A stretch of DNA of 25,081 bases from a bacterium (GTDB taxonomy: Bacteria; Electryoneota; Electryoneia; Electryoneales; Electryoneaceae). How positions within the stretch are numbered: the first letter of the stretch is position 1; each line of letters starts with the position of its first letter. A program made the translations under genes and the position numbers. The notes under the pieces were generated by a model. It had not been told where the DNA came from, did not search any database, and saw only the letters and a program-made list of their open reading frames with translations. The stretch is from assembly GCA_028278125.1 (NCBI GenBank), contig JANQEY010000247.1:1-25081 (forward strand), read 5' to 3'. Of this stretch, positions 1 through 8,440 are shown piece by piece.

Positions 1-297
1 ATTCGACGCCACCGTCTCCTGGAAACATTCCTGGTGAAATACCTTGATTATTCCCCGGAAGAAGTACATGATGAAGTTCAAATTCTTGAGCATACGGTCA
101 GTGATACTCTGCTTAACAAGATTGATGAAAAGCTGGGGCATCCCTCTTTTGATCCGCATGGAGACCCGATACCGGATGAAAGTGAATACCAACTGAATGT
201 CTCCAGGATTTCATCAGTGCGCTACGGATCGAACAATAACACAACTTTTCCGAGAATAGACAGTAGAAAACGTTACGGAACACTGGGCAAAGTGTAG
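1..297 (+). CDS. DtxR-family metal-dependent transcriptional repressor, C-terminal part (5' end outside window)
   Basis: The frame is open from base 1 to the TAG at 295-297, giving 98 residues of a protein that starts before the window. The first 60 residues match the dimerisation and metal-binding domain of DtxR/IdeR/MntR repressors: RRHRLLE, then EVHDEVQILEH, then LGHPSFDPHGDPIP, the standard signature of this domain. Residues aligning with known metal or anion ligands are kept (H4, E8, H23, E30, H31); the DtxR Cys102 position is Gln27. Family members bind Fe(II) or Mn(II) and repress uptake genes. After the DPIP motif the last 40 residues (Ser/Asn/Arg-rich) do not resemble the usual C-terminal SH3/FeoA-like domain, so this is either a short form or a diverged end. 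The DNA-binding helix-turn-helix is off the window. Family call is firm; the metal is unknown. Confidence 0.9.
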   Translation: MRRHRLLETFLVKYLDYSPEEVHDEVQILEHTVSDTLLNKIDEKLGHPSFDPHGDPIPDESEYQLNVSRISSVRYGSNNNTTFPRIDSRKRYGTLGKV

Positions 298-396
298 TGA
301 TTTTTCACCGGTAGATCATTCTCATTGAAATTGATACAGAGAGAGCTGACTGAAAAAATATACTTTGCAGGGTGATTGTTATTATAGGAGTTAACG

Positions 397-429
397 CCGG
401 GGATAGGATACCTGTATTCCCGGTTTTCT
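397..429 (+). terminator. Probable rho-independent terminator downstream of the DtxR-like gene
   Basis: CCGGGGATA (397-405) pairs with TATTCCCGG (415-423), with one G-T wobble and a 9-nt loop, followed directly by TTTTCTATT. It lies about 100 nt after the repressor stop codon. The stem is 9 bp and GC-rich at the base. The distance from the gene leaves open that it serves another transcript. Confidence 0.5.
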
Positions 430-507
430 ATTATCCGAGATCAATACTCCACTTCAAAATACATTTCTGATCTAGTATTACAGGACTATCAGGCGAGCAA
501 TTAAGAA

Positions 508-756
508 TTATGATAAAATCTCTTTATATTTAAGAATATAATGTCGTTCCCACCTTTGATTGTCGAAATTAAAGGTTTTTGTTTCGTTTTCGACACCTGA
601 ATAGCGGTATTTCTCACCATCAATTTCGATCTCATATTGAAACGCAGGATGATTATTTATGATCAGCTGTTTCCGGTGAAGTTCTTCGAGTTCTAACTCG
701 GTGATCGAGAAATTTACTTCTATTGTATTCCTCGATTTTGTTTTCGAAGCCGTCAT
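508..756 (-). CDS. Small hypothetical protein, 82 aa
   Basis: I do not recognise a family. The ORF encodes 82 residues, soluble in character, rich in Glu, Lys and aromatic residues, with an N-terminal SKTKSRNTIEVNFSITELEL stretch and a C-terminal half (FQYEIEIDGEKYRYSGV, then NQRWERHYILKYKEIL) that reads like alternating beta-strands. No signal peptide, membrane segment or cysteine pair is present. It is judged real because a GGGAGA sequence sits about 8 nt before the ATG on the minus strand and no better ORF overlaps it. It stands alone between the DtxR-like gene (opposite strand) and rnr, which is read divergently from it with about 240 nt between them. Function unknown. Confidence 0.55.
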   Translation of the reverse strand: MTASKTKSRNTIEVNFSITELELEELHRKQLIINNHPAFQYEIEIDGEKYRYSGVENETKTFNFDNQRWERHYILKYKEILS

Positions 757-889
757 GACTAGTGTCTCCCGTTTGAGAGATAATTACATTACATCAAGTT
801 TGCTGGAGTCGTGCTAGGAAGTAAGTGCAAATTATTCAACGGTAAATGATGATAAAATGTATCAAGATTCTTCCGGCCCCATTAGAAGC

Positions 890-909
890 CACAATATAAT
901 ATTATTGTG
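890..909. promoter_or_regulatory. Inverted repeat CACAATA-N6-TATTGTG upstream of rnr
   Basis: A perfect 7-bp inverted repeat with a 6-nt spacer lies 87 nt before the rnr start, in the divergent intergenic region. The symmetry and position fit a dimeric regulator's operator, but it could also be chance in AT-rich DNA. No regulator can be assigned from the sequence. Confidence 0.3.
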
Positions 910-996
910 AAAAATCGCAAGTAGTCAGTATCGAGAGATTTACTGCTGATTTTATTTGACGGCTGGGTATAAAAACGAAAATCACTGGAAAAAACA

Positions 997-3243
997 ATGC
1001 GTTCACGTAAGCGAAGATATAAGGACAGCCGTAAGAAAAAGGGCAGGTTGAGAGGTGAAAGACGTGTTGCCAGGGACAATCTTGATCATGTAACAACTTT
1101 GATTATCAAGAGCATAGAAAGAAGGAACAATGAATCAATCTCATCTAAACAGCTCATAGAGCTTGTACAGGAAAACTCGATAAAAAACAGGGGCAAGGAA
1201 TTACGGTTAAAGGAGATAAACCAGGCATTACAGCTATTGTTAAAAGAGGGAATTATCAGGCGCACAAAAGGCCGCAGGTATGTATACAACACAGATAACC
1301 GGAAGCTGATAACCGGGACTATTTCGGTTACGCAGAGAGGTTATGGTTTCATCTCGCCGGACAAAGGGAAATCCGATTTTTTTGTCTCTGCTGGAAACTT
1401 GAGGAGCGCACGTCACGGGGACTACGTGGAAGCTGTTAAAAGAGGAGGCGGGCAATACGGCCGTGAAAGAGCCAGAGTTGTGAGAGTAATCAGGCGTAAT
1501 GATGCCCCGGTTACCGGACGATTTATTTCTCGTAACGGTCATGGTGGTGTTGTAGTCCCGACCGATCCACAATTTCCCGGCCCCGTTTATATTGGTGCGA
1601 AAGACTGCGGGAAAGCCAGGGAGAATGACCGTGTCGAGGTAGAGATTATCGAATCTTCATGGTATGAAGGAGAGCTTCGAGGGCGGGTGAAGAATGTTTT
1701 CGGAAAAGCTGATGATCCTGTAGCGTTTTACAAATCCCTGATCGTTCAGCATAAATTCCGTGAAGAATTTACCAAAGGGGAGTTGGATGAAGCGGATTCG
1801 TATTCGGAAAAGATCTCGGCAGCCGAGATGTCCCGTCGGGAAGATCTGCGTGATAAGCTGATTATAACCATAGATCCCGAATCTGCCCATGATTTTGACG
1901 ACGCCATCAGCCTGGAACCTCTGCCTGACGGTTTATTTAAACTGGGTGTCCATATTGCCGATGTCTGCTGGTACGTTCGTCCGGGAACTACCCTGGATAG
2001 AGCCGCGTATGAGCGTGGAACCTCAGTCTATACTTCACATGGTACCTTGCCCATGTTACCGGAAAGATTAAGCAGCGATTTATGCAGCCTGCGAGAGGGA
2101 GTAGACAGACGAACGGTCAGTGTTTTTATGGTAATGAAGGCAACTGGTGAGGTTGTTGAACAGAGAATATCAAGGAGTGTCATCCGCAGCAGAAAGAGAT
2201 TTACATATGAAGAAGTCCAACGGGAGCTTGATCAAACCAGGAATAATTTAAGAGGAAAGAATCACTCGAAACTCTATGATATGGAGTTGTTCCTCCTTCA
2301 ACTCTCAGAATTAACCGCGAAGATCAGGGAATTGAGATTCAGGATCGGTGGTGTAAACCTGGAGATACCTGAATTTGAAGTTTCAGTAGATGATAATTAC
2401 AAAGCATCAAAAATTCAGAAAAGAATTGTTCTCGAATCAAATCATATAGTTGAAGAGTGTATGCTGGCAGCAAACAGATGTGTTACGGAACATTTTACCA
2501 GGAAAGGAAAATCCGGATCGAGGAAGTTTATCTACCGTGTACATGATGTTCCCGATCCGGAAAAGATCGAGGAATATGGCCTGTTTGTAAAATCGTTGGG
2601 GGTAGAGTGGCCCTTCGGAAAACGGATGGACCAACTCCCATCTGGAGCATTGAGTTCATGGCTTGATAGAATCAAAGATCATCCATTGATAGATGTAATT
2701 CGCATCCATGCTTTGCGTGCCATGGCAAAAGCAGAATATTCCACAGAAAATGTTGGCCACTATGGCCTGGGTTTTAAATTGTATACACATTTTACCAGCC
2801 CAATCAGAAGGTATCCAGATCTAATTGTTCACCGTCTATTGCTTGATGAGCTCGAAGGAAGTACTAAACACACTTCAGGTTCGGGACAAAAACTGCAGAT
2901 GGTTGCAAAGCACAGTTCGGAACGTGAGAGGGCTGCCCAGGAGATGGAAAGGGAATCTCTGAAAGCTCGGCAGGTGGAGTATTTTTCCAAACATGTCGGG
3001 GAAGAATTCGAGGGGATGATAACATCAGCAATTCCCAAGGGTGTTATTGTTGAAATAACAGATACAGGTACTTCCGGATTAATACTCTCGGACGATTTGT
3101 CCTATTCCGCATCTTTTCATCGCCGTTCGAACATCTTTATTGATTCTATTACCGGTGAAATCTGGCAACCGGGGGACAGGTTGAGAGTAAAAGTGAAAAA
3201 AGCGTCCCCTGAAACGAACCGGATTGACCTGGAAATCGCCTGA
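997..3243 (+). CDS. rnr: Ribonuclease R (RNB-family 3'-5' exoribonuclease)
   Basis: RNase R degrades structured RNA processively from the 3' end and acts in mRNA decay and rRNA/tRNA quality control. The 748-residue protein shows the full family order: a very basic N-terminus (residues 1-24), a winged-helix-like segment (about 30-98), cold-shock OB folds (GTISVTQRGYGFIS at 107-120, and about 170-235), the RNB catalytic domain, and a C-terminal S1 domain (about 665-745). The catalytic Asp cluster is intact in TIDPESAHDFDDAIS (D293, D299, D301, D302), and the conserved THFTSPIRRYPDL motif is at 597-609. Length is close to the family norm. The ATG at 997 has only a weak GGA upstream, but starting there gives the expected N-terminus. 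It may head the plus-strand run that continues with the holin-like protein 137 nt downstream. Confidence 0.96.
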   Translation: MRSRKRRYKDSRKKKGRLRGERRVARDNLDHVTTLIIKSIERRNNESISSKQLIELVQENSIKNRGKELRLKEINQALQLLLKEGIIRRTKGRRYVYNTDNRKLITGTISVTQRGYGFISPDKGKSDFFVSAGNLRSARHGDYVEAVKRGGGQYGRERARVVRVIRRNDAPVTGRFISRNGHGGVVVPTDPQFPGPVYIGAKDCGKARENDRVEVEIIESSWYEGELRGRVKNVFGKADDPVAFYKSLIVQHKFREEFTKGELDEADSYSEKISAAEMSRREDLRDKLIITIDPESAHDFDDAISLEPLPDGLFKLGVHIADVCWYVRPGTTLDRAAYERGTSVYTSHGTLPMLPERLSSDLCSLREGVDRRTVSVFMVMKATGEVVEQRISRSVIRSRKRFTYEEVQRELDQTRNNLRGKNHSKLYDMELFLLQLSELTAKIRELRFRIGGVNLEIPEFEVSVDDNYKASKIQKRIVLESNHIVEECMLAANRCVTEHFTRKGKSGSRKFIYRVHDVPDPEKIEEYGLFVKSLGVEWPFGKRMDQLPSGALSSWLDRIKDHPLIDVIRIHALRAMAKAEYSTENVGHYGLGFKLYTHFTSPIRRYPDLIVHRLLLDELEGSTKHTSGSGQKLQMVAKHSSERERAAQEMERESLKARQVEYFSKHVGEEFEGMITSAIPKGVIVEITDTGTSGLILSDDLSYSASFHRRSNIFIDSITGEIWQPGDRLRVKVKKASPETNRIDLEIA

Positions 3244-3379
3244 TTTTTCAAGGGACAAGATGTTTATTATTCAAAGTTAAAATCAGTCAGTTGTGACTCT
3301 AAATACTGTTAATGTTCTGAACAGTAAGACTTTCCCTGTTCAATTGAATTATATTCCAATCGAAAGATTTGGAGGAAAT

Positions 3380-3736
3380 ATGCGGAAGTTTTTCATCAGG
3401 TGGCTGGTGATGACCCTTGCGGTTTTACTTACTTCTTACCTGTTGCCCGGGATTGTGATCACCGGGCCGATTGAAGCCGGTATTGCTGCACTGGTGCTGG
3501 GGCTGGTAAATGCTTTTATTCGTCCTCTGCTGATAATATTAACGCTTCCAATAACCATCCTCAGCCTGGGATTGTTTCTGGTAGTGATCAACGCACTCCT
3601 GCTGCAATTGGTTGCAAGAATAGTTGATGGTTTTTTTGTTGTAGGATTGGGTTCAGCGATTTTAGGCTCAATTGTGATCTCGATTATCAGCTGGATGATT
3701 AACTCCATGATTCGCACCAAAGAAATAGAAAAATAA
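3380..3736 (+). CDS. Phage holin family (DUF/PF04020-type) four-helix membrane protein
   Basis: This 118-residue integral membrane protein has four hydrophobic helices and the family hallmark GLVNAFIRPLLIILTLPITI in the middle, typical of YvlD-like proteins annotated as the 'mycobacterial four-TM phage holin' superfamily. Despite the name these are ordinary chromosomal proteins of unknown function; there is no lysis cassette here. The ATG at 3380 is chosen over an in-frame start at 3293 because GGAGG (3371-3375) lies 4 nt upstream of it and because MRKFFIRWLVMTLAV gives the expected first helix. The stop is separated from the next start by a single base, suggesting translational coupling with the lipoprotein gene that follows. 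Confidence 0.85.
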   Translation: MRKFFIRWLVMTLAVLLTSYLLPGIVITGPIEAGIAALVLGLVNAFIRPLLIILTLPITILSLGLFLVVINALLLQLVARIVDGFFVVGLGSAILGSIVISIISWMINSMIRTKEIEK

Positions 3737-3737
3737 G

Positions 3738-4610
3738 ATGTCTGAGCTGAAGAAAATGAAACCTGCATACCCTAAAGTACTGACACTGGTCATGACGCTG
3801 CTGGTAGTTTTTGTTAGTATTTCCTGTGATCTGTTTGAGGATATCGTCAATCCGCCCGGAGATGTAGATGACGATGGGTTTATTCCGATCTACGAGATAT
3901 ATCCCGGTACTTACTTGACTGAAGGACATACAGCCAACGTTCACAATGAAGCCCGTTACCTCACTACTCCGGCCCTGACATGGCCTCAAGCAGTTGTTGG
4001 TGACAGGATTTATGTTATATCGGGTATGGACTACTATGTGTTCCAGGCAGATTTTTACGATGTACGTGATAATGGCCATAGCCTGGCCGTAGTTCCCCAT
4101 CAATGGGCTGGTGACGCTGTCTATGGGGCAGTTCTTTGGCATGACGGTACTTCAATCGGGGTTACTTCCCCGATTCAGATAATGGAGGTCTCGGATAACA
4201 TTACCGAGAGTGTGAACAGGGCAGCAGTTGAAAGCTGGGAGCTCCCGGAAGAATACATGGATTCATTGCATGTTATTTTTCTTGGGGGAAATGATGATGA
4301 GATGAGATTCTGGGTTGCTGAACCGCCGGATTCTCTTCATGGATATTATGATCCGGACAGGGAAGCGAAGAGGATGGGGCCGGTATCTTACGATGGATCA
4401 ACCGCGGAACTGCAAAAAACTTTCTCGGTACCTGGTGGCGTCTGGATGTTTTCGGTAGGAGACTTCAATACTGTGAACATGGCAGATCTCAACTTTGATG
4501 GAATTGCTGAACTGTTCACGGTGCAGCTCTTTGGTGAAAATGCTCCAACATACGGCTATATAATCGATGAAGACTGGGAGTGGCGATGGGCTATGCGATA
4601 TTATCCTTGA
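3738..4610 (+). CDS. Putative exported lipoprotein, 290 aa, unknown function
   Basis: I do not recognise a characterised family. The N-terminus has a basic start (MSELKKMKP), a hydrophobic stretch (VLTLVMTLLVVFV) and then SISC at about residues 28-31, a lipobox-like site, followed by an acidic segment (PPGDVDDDGF), as in lipoproteins held in a membrane. The mature part is rich in Trp, Tyr, Asp and Gly and likely beta-structured; near the end, DLNFDGIAELF resembles an FG-GAP/EF-hand-like Asp-rich loop that could bind calcium. The ATG lies one base after the stop of the holin-like gene and there is no strong ribosome site of its own, so coupled translation is likely. An in-frame ATG at 3756 is an alternative start. 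Confidence 0.75.
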   Translation: MSELKKMKPAYPKVLTLVMTLLVVFVSISCDLFEDIVNPPGDVDDDGFIPIYEIYPGTYLTEGHTANVHNEARYLTTPALTWPQAVVGDRIYVISGMDYYVFQADFYDVRDNGHSLAVVPHQWAGDAVYGAVLWHDGTSIGVTSPIQIMEVSDNITESVNRAAVESWELPEEYMDSLHVIFLGGNDDEMRFWVAEPPDSLHGYYDPDREAKRMGPVSYDGSTAELQKTFSVPGGVWMFSVGDFNTVNMADLNFDGIAELFTVQLFGENAPTYGYIIDEDWEWRWAMRYYP

Positions 4611-4644
4611 ATGGATAAATAAGCAATTTTACCAGGTGTAAATA

Positions 4645-5520
4645 TTGAACCAGAAGTTTCAAGAAGAAAAAAGAATAGATTTGCATGTCCATACGACTGC
4701 ATCTGATGGCAGCCTGGCACCTGGAGAACTGGTACAGGAAGCATTTGAACTTGGCCTTGCAGCCGTAGGTATTACAGACCACGATACTGTTGGTGGTATC
4801 GATGAAGCGCTGGCAGCAAGCGAGAATTATGACATAGAGGTAGTTCCCGGTGTAGAAGTATCCTCCCAGACCGGAGATTTGACGATTCATCTTCTTGGGT
4901 ATTACATCAACCATCATGACAATTCTCTAAAGGATATGTTATCCTGGATGATCACCGCACGTAATGAACGTAATCCCCGCCTGATAAAAAAACTGAATGA
5001 TCTGGGGATCCCCATTTCACTGGAGATGGTTCATGAGTTGGCCGGCAATACGGTAGTGGGACGACCTCATTTTGCTAAGGCACTGGTGAGCCTGGGTGCA
5101 ACACAATCACAGGATGAAGCATTTAACAAGTTTCTCGGTTCATCCGGTGGATTGGCGTATATACCCAAGGCAAGAATGCCGTCGGAAAAGGCTATCAACT
5201 GCATTCGCCAATCGGGTGGAATACCAGTCCTGGCGCATCCCATGACTATCGAGAAGAAGAACGTGGATATTTATCAGACAGTGCGCTCGTTAAAGGAACA
5301 GGGACTGGAAGGCATTGAAGCATATTACTCGCAACATTCGAGTAATCAAACAGAACGTTACCTGGAGCTTGCGAAACGATACAATCTGATTGTTACCGGT
5401 GGTAGTGACTTCCATGGTTCTGCCAAACCTGATATTAAACTGGGTAGTGGAAAAGGTTCACTTGATGTTCCCCATTCAGTCCTTTCTGCATTAAAAGATG
5501 TCCAGCGAAAATTGTCCTGA
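4645..5520 (+). CDS. PHP-domain phosphoesterase (TrpH/YciV, RNase AM-like)
   Basis: The 291-residue protein is a PHP-family metal-dependent phosphoesterase. Its motifs are DLHVHTTASDGS (H14, H16), GITDHDTV (D45, H46), PGVEVS (E71), an isolated H82, VGRPHFA (140-144), VLAHP (H198) and GGSDFHG (D255, H257), which together supply the usual trinuclear metal site. The arrangement with VGRPHFA is that of the YciV/TrpH group; characterised members hydrolyse 3',5'-nucleotide bisphosphates and remove nucleotides 5'-3' from short RNA. The start is a TTG, supported by AGGTG six nt upstream; no in-frame ATG gives the complete first motif. It follows the lipoprotein gene by 34 nt. All metal ligands are present, so it should be active; the substrate is inferred from the family. 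Confidence 0.9.
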   Translation: MNQKFQEEKRIDLHVHTTASDGSLAPGELVQEAFELGLAAVGITDHDTVGGIDEALAASENYDIEVVPGVEVSSQTGDLTIHLLGYYINHHDNSLKDMLSWMITARNERNPRLIKKLNDLGIPISLEMVHELAGNTVVGRPHFAKALVSLGATQSQDEAFNKFLGSSGGLAYIPKARMPSEKAINCIRQSGGIPVLAHPMTIEKKNVDIYQTVRSLKEQGLEGIEAYYSQHSSNQTERYLELAKRYNLIVTGGSDFHGSAKPDIKLGSGKGSLDVPHSVLSALKDVQRKLS

Positions 5521-5652
5521 AAACAATCGATTATTTTAACAATAATCCAGAACTCCATGATGTTTCTCCACCTTTCAGCATTGCCTCGAGCTCTGTTTTT
5601 TCTTATCCTAAATAACTTATGCCACGTATGAAAAACAAAACGGAGATTTGAG

Positions 5653-6543
5653 ATGCGCCTGATTACTACTTCTAACCTTGAAGGTGTAGTTAGCACTGCC
5701 ATGCTGGCGGATAAGGAAGATATCCAGGAAATATTTTTTGCACATCCAAAGGATATAATTGATAACCTGGTCGATGTTAAAGCTGGCGATGGAATTGTCA
5801 ATTTACCCTTCCACGAAAACGCGGCATTATGGTTTAACCATATCGATAAAGTTGAATCAATCAGGGAATTACCTGAAGGCGTAAAGGGATCGGGAGTAGT
5901 TGCGCCGAGTACAGCACGGGTAATTCATGATTTCTATGGCGACTTTGATTCTCTTAAATACTCGGAAGCTTTAGATGCTGCTGACCGTATGGGTTCTGCA
6001 GAGTTAACCTATGAAGACGTCCTAAAGCCTGAAGGATGGATGTTACTTGGGTATACCCTCGATCCTCGTTCGGGTCTTGGTGAGGTTGAGCAGTACAGCC
6101 TGGAAATTATTGAGGCTCTCAGGTCGGGCAAGACCATTGAAGAAATAATGAAGCTGCAGAGTGTCCAGGGTCGCGCGAAAAGGTACCTGTTTAAAGAAAA
6201 AGAATATAAAAAAGCGATGATGTTCCATACGGAAGAGTATGCGAATGTCAGCTTAACCGATGTCCGTGATCTTGATCCCGTACCCTCAGGCAACAGGTTC
6301 CTTGTATTTCCGCTGTTCGCTCGTAGTAATGTCAATGTCCATGTTCTGCAGCATCCACGAGTTGCTACCAAGGTGATTATCGCTGTTGGCAAGAGTGTTT
6401 TTGACAAAACTCACCCGGTTCATGTGGGTGACCTGCTTTCAGATTATGGCGGTGGTGGAATCATCGGGGCCGGCACATGCCAGGTAAACGCCCATGAAGC
6501 TGACGGGATTATTAAAGAAATAGTTATAAAATTGCGTAATTGA
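5653..6543 (+). CDS. DHH/DHHA1 'exopolyphosphatase-like' protein with degenerate catalytic motifs
   Basis: The 296-residue protein resembles DHH-superfamily phosphoesterases often annotated as exopolyphosphatase-like and related to NrnA-type oligoribonucleases. The C-terminal DHHA1 region is clear: DYGGGGIIGAGTCQV at 264-278. The N-terminal catalytic motifs are recognisable by position but altered: where active relatives have a D-x-D motif followed by G it reads SNLEG (N8, E10), and where they have DHH it reads FNHI (N62, H63, I64). A later Asp (ADRMGSAELT, D111) is kept. Loss of most metal ligands suggests a non-catalytic or repurposed protein. The ATG has GGAG upstream (5642-5645). It lies 132 nt after the PHP gene. 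Fold assignment is fairly firm; loss of activity is inference. Confidence 0.75.
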   Translation: MRLITTSNLEGVVSTAMLADKEDIQEIFFAHPKDIIDNLVDVKAGDGIVNLPFHENAALWFNHIDKVESIRELPEGVKGSGVVAPSTARVIHDFYGDFDSLKYSEALDAADRMGSAELTYEDVLKPEGWMLLGYTLDPRSGLGEVEQYSLEIIEALRSGKTIEEIMKLQSVQGRAKRYLFKEKEYKKAMMFHTEEYANVSLTDVRDLDPVPSGNRFLVFPLFARSNVNVHVLQHPRVATKVIIAVGKSVFDKTHPVHVGDLLSDYGGGGIIGAGTCQVNAHEADGIIKEIVIKLRN

Positions 6544-6650
6544 GATGTAAAAACAGCCTGTTTATTACTAAAGCAATTGTACCTTGCACGGTGACCAGCA
6601 CTTGCCAGCAACAGAAAAACGTGTACGGTTTTACGGTGAAGGAATTAACA

Positions 6651-8363
6651 GTGGATAACCGAATTATGAGAAAAGTTTTGGTGCCTGTTATATTCCTTTT
6701 TCTCTTTGTGGGAATATTTAATGGTTGCGAAGATACACTTAGTGGTCTATCCGGTAAGAATGATAATAATAATGAAGAAGAACCGGAAAATAATCCCCCT
6801 CTGATTGAAAGCCTGTCCGCGGTACCAACCATAATTTCTCCCAACGCCTGGAGCGGGATTACATGTGTCGCAACAGACGCAGATGAAGATGTTCTCCTGT
6901 ACGGTTACAGCGCTACAGGTGGATATTTTGATTTCTGGGAGGAACCATCTGATCGAAAATGGATAGCACCGGCCCAGGTAGGATTATACACTATCACGGT
7001 TACTGTCAGTGATGGTATTGATTCCACCTGGGAAGAAATAGATATACAGGTGGAGTATTATAACAATCCTCCAAACCTGCCTGCATCACCTTCACCACTG
7101 AACAATGAATATAACCAGCCAATAGAACTGGCGTTGACATGGATTTGTGAAGATTCTGAAGACGATGAATTAACTTTCGATGTCTATTTTGGAACAGATG
7201 CTGATCCACCTCTGATAGAGGAGAATTGGCATTATGATCATTACAATCTGGAGGATCTTGCCTATTTTGCTCTTTATTACTGGCAGATTGTAGCGACCGA
7301 TGAGCATGGAAACACCACAGAAGGACCTGTCTGGTCTTTCAGGACCGGTGGACCACCCAACCAACCCGAGAATCCTAATCCGGCAGATAATTCGACGGGG
7401 GTGACAATCTCACCTGAATTTTCCTGGTTTTGTGTTGAACCCGACGGCCAGGATCTTGAATTCGACATCTATTTTGGAGTATCAGGGAATTTAGAGCTGG
7501 TGGAGGAGGAGTATGTTGAAACCAGTTACAGGCCTGAGACATTAAGATTTTTCACTGAATATTCATGGCAGATAGTCGCCAGGGATATTCATGGGAATGA
7601 GACTGAAGGCCCTGTCTGGCAGTTTACAACAACAGATGAAGAGAGCCAGCCACCGGATATTCCGGCCAACCCATATCCCGGAAATGGTGCGGTCAATATT
7701 AATCCAGAGGTTACACTTTCATGGACATGTACTCATCCGCTGGGTGATACTCTTCGTTATGATATTTATATGGGTACTTCCGCTGACTATATTCCGCCAG
7801 TAAACCTTAACAGGTCTTCTAATACTTACCAGACTATACTAGCCGAGCAAACCACCCATTACTGGCAGATAATCGCCAGGGATACGCAGAATCATGAAAC
7901 AGCGGGACCGGTATGGTCATTCACTACCTCAGTCGATGACGGTGGTGGTGGAAATGAAGGTATTATCTGGGATGGGCTCTATCCTTCATCCTGGGAAAAC
8001 AATGTGGAAATTGTTGACGACCATATAGTATTCGGAGGGACGGGGGAAAGTTTTGTTGAAACTGTTTCCCTTGATATGACAAACAGGACCCAGGCTACGT
8101 TCCACTATGGTATCGATTTCGAGAACGAATTAAATCCTAGATCCTTTGCTGTCACTATGCTGGCTAAACCGGTTGGTGATATTCATTTTTATGCATACGA
8201 CAATTACCAGTCTCCAAATGAGGGAGAGAATTTATCATTGCAGGTTTACCATAACAGCTGGCATATAAATAATATTCCGATAGAGGCAATTAAACTACGG
8301 ATAGCAGTATTTAACCAGAACCAGAGTGTATATTTGATTACACCGAAAATCACTGTGCCTTAG
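6651..8363 (+). CDS. Surface lipoprotein with Ig-like and three fibronectin type III-like domains
   Basis: A 570-residue exported lipoprotein. A GTG start at 6651 is preferred: AAGGA (6639-6643) lies 7 nt upstream and it gives a signal peptide ending in the lipobox GIFNGC (Cys26), followed by an Asn/Glu-rich linker. An ATG at 6666 would also keep the signal. An Ig/PKD-like domain comes first (about 45-115; VATDADEDVLLYGYSATGG, YTITVTVSDG). Three fibronectin type III-like repeats of about 95 residues follow, each with a Pro-rich opening (PxxPxNPxP), a middle like FDVYFGT or FDIYFGV, and an ending like YWQIVATDEHGNTTEGPVWSF. A last beta-rich domain of about 130 residues (starting EGIIWDGLYPSSW) is not recognised. 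Such proteins display binding or adhesion modules on the outer surface. No enzyme motif is visible, and unlike later proteins in the window it has no T9SS tail. Confidence 0.8.
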   Translation: MDNRIMRKVLVPVIFLFLFVGIFNGCEDTLSGLSGKNDNNNEEEPENNPPLIESLSAVPTIISPNAWSGITCVATDADEDVLLYGYSATGGYFDFWEEPSDRKWIAPAQVGLYTITVTVSDGIDSTWEEIDIQVEYYNNPPNLPASPSPLNNEYNQPIELALTWICEDSEDDELTFDVYFGTDADPPLIEENWHYDHYNLEDLAYFALYYWQIVATDEHGNTTEGPVWSFRTGGPPNQPENPNPADNSTGVTISPEFSWFCVEPDGQDLEFDIYFGVSGNLELVEEEYVETSYRPETLRFFTEYSWQIVARDIHGNETEGPVWQFTTTDEESQPPDIPANPYPGNGAVNINPEVTLSWTCTHPLGDTLRYDIYMGTSADYIPPVNLNRSSNTYQTILAEQTTHYWQIIARDTQNHETAGPVWSFTTSVDDGGGGNEGIIWDGLYPSSWENNVEIVDDHIVFGGTGESFVETVSLDMTNRTQATFHYGIDFENELNPRSFAVTMLAKPVGDIHFYAYDNYQSPNEGENLSLQVYHNSWHINNIPIEAIKLRIAVFNQNQSVYLITPKITVP

Positions 8364-8440
8364 AATTGGTAATTATAGTTGCATATCTATTGATGTGATT
8401 AAATTCTTGTTTGTAAATATGTAAGCCGGGAAGTTGTATT

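Noticed and set aside
3380..3736. 'Holin' gene as a sign of a prophage
   Set aside because: This family is found on ordinary chromosomes, and no endolysin, capsid, integrase or other phage gene is nearby.
3699..4142. Minus-strand 147-residue open frame
   Set aside because: It overlaps the lipoprotein gene and the end of the holin-like gene, lacks protein-like order and has no ribosome site; it is a shadow of the coding strand.
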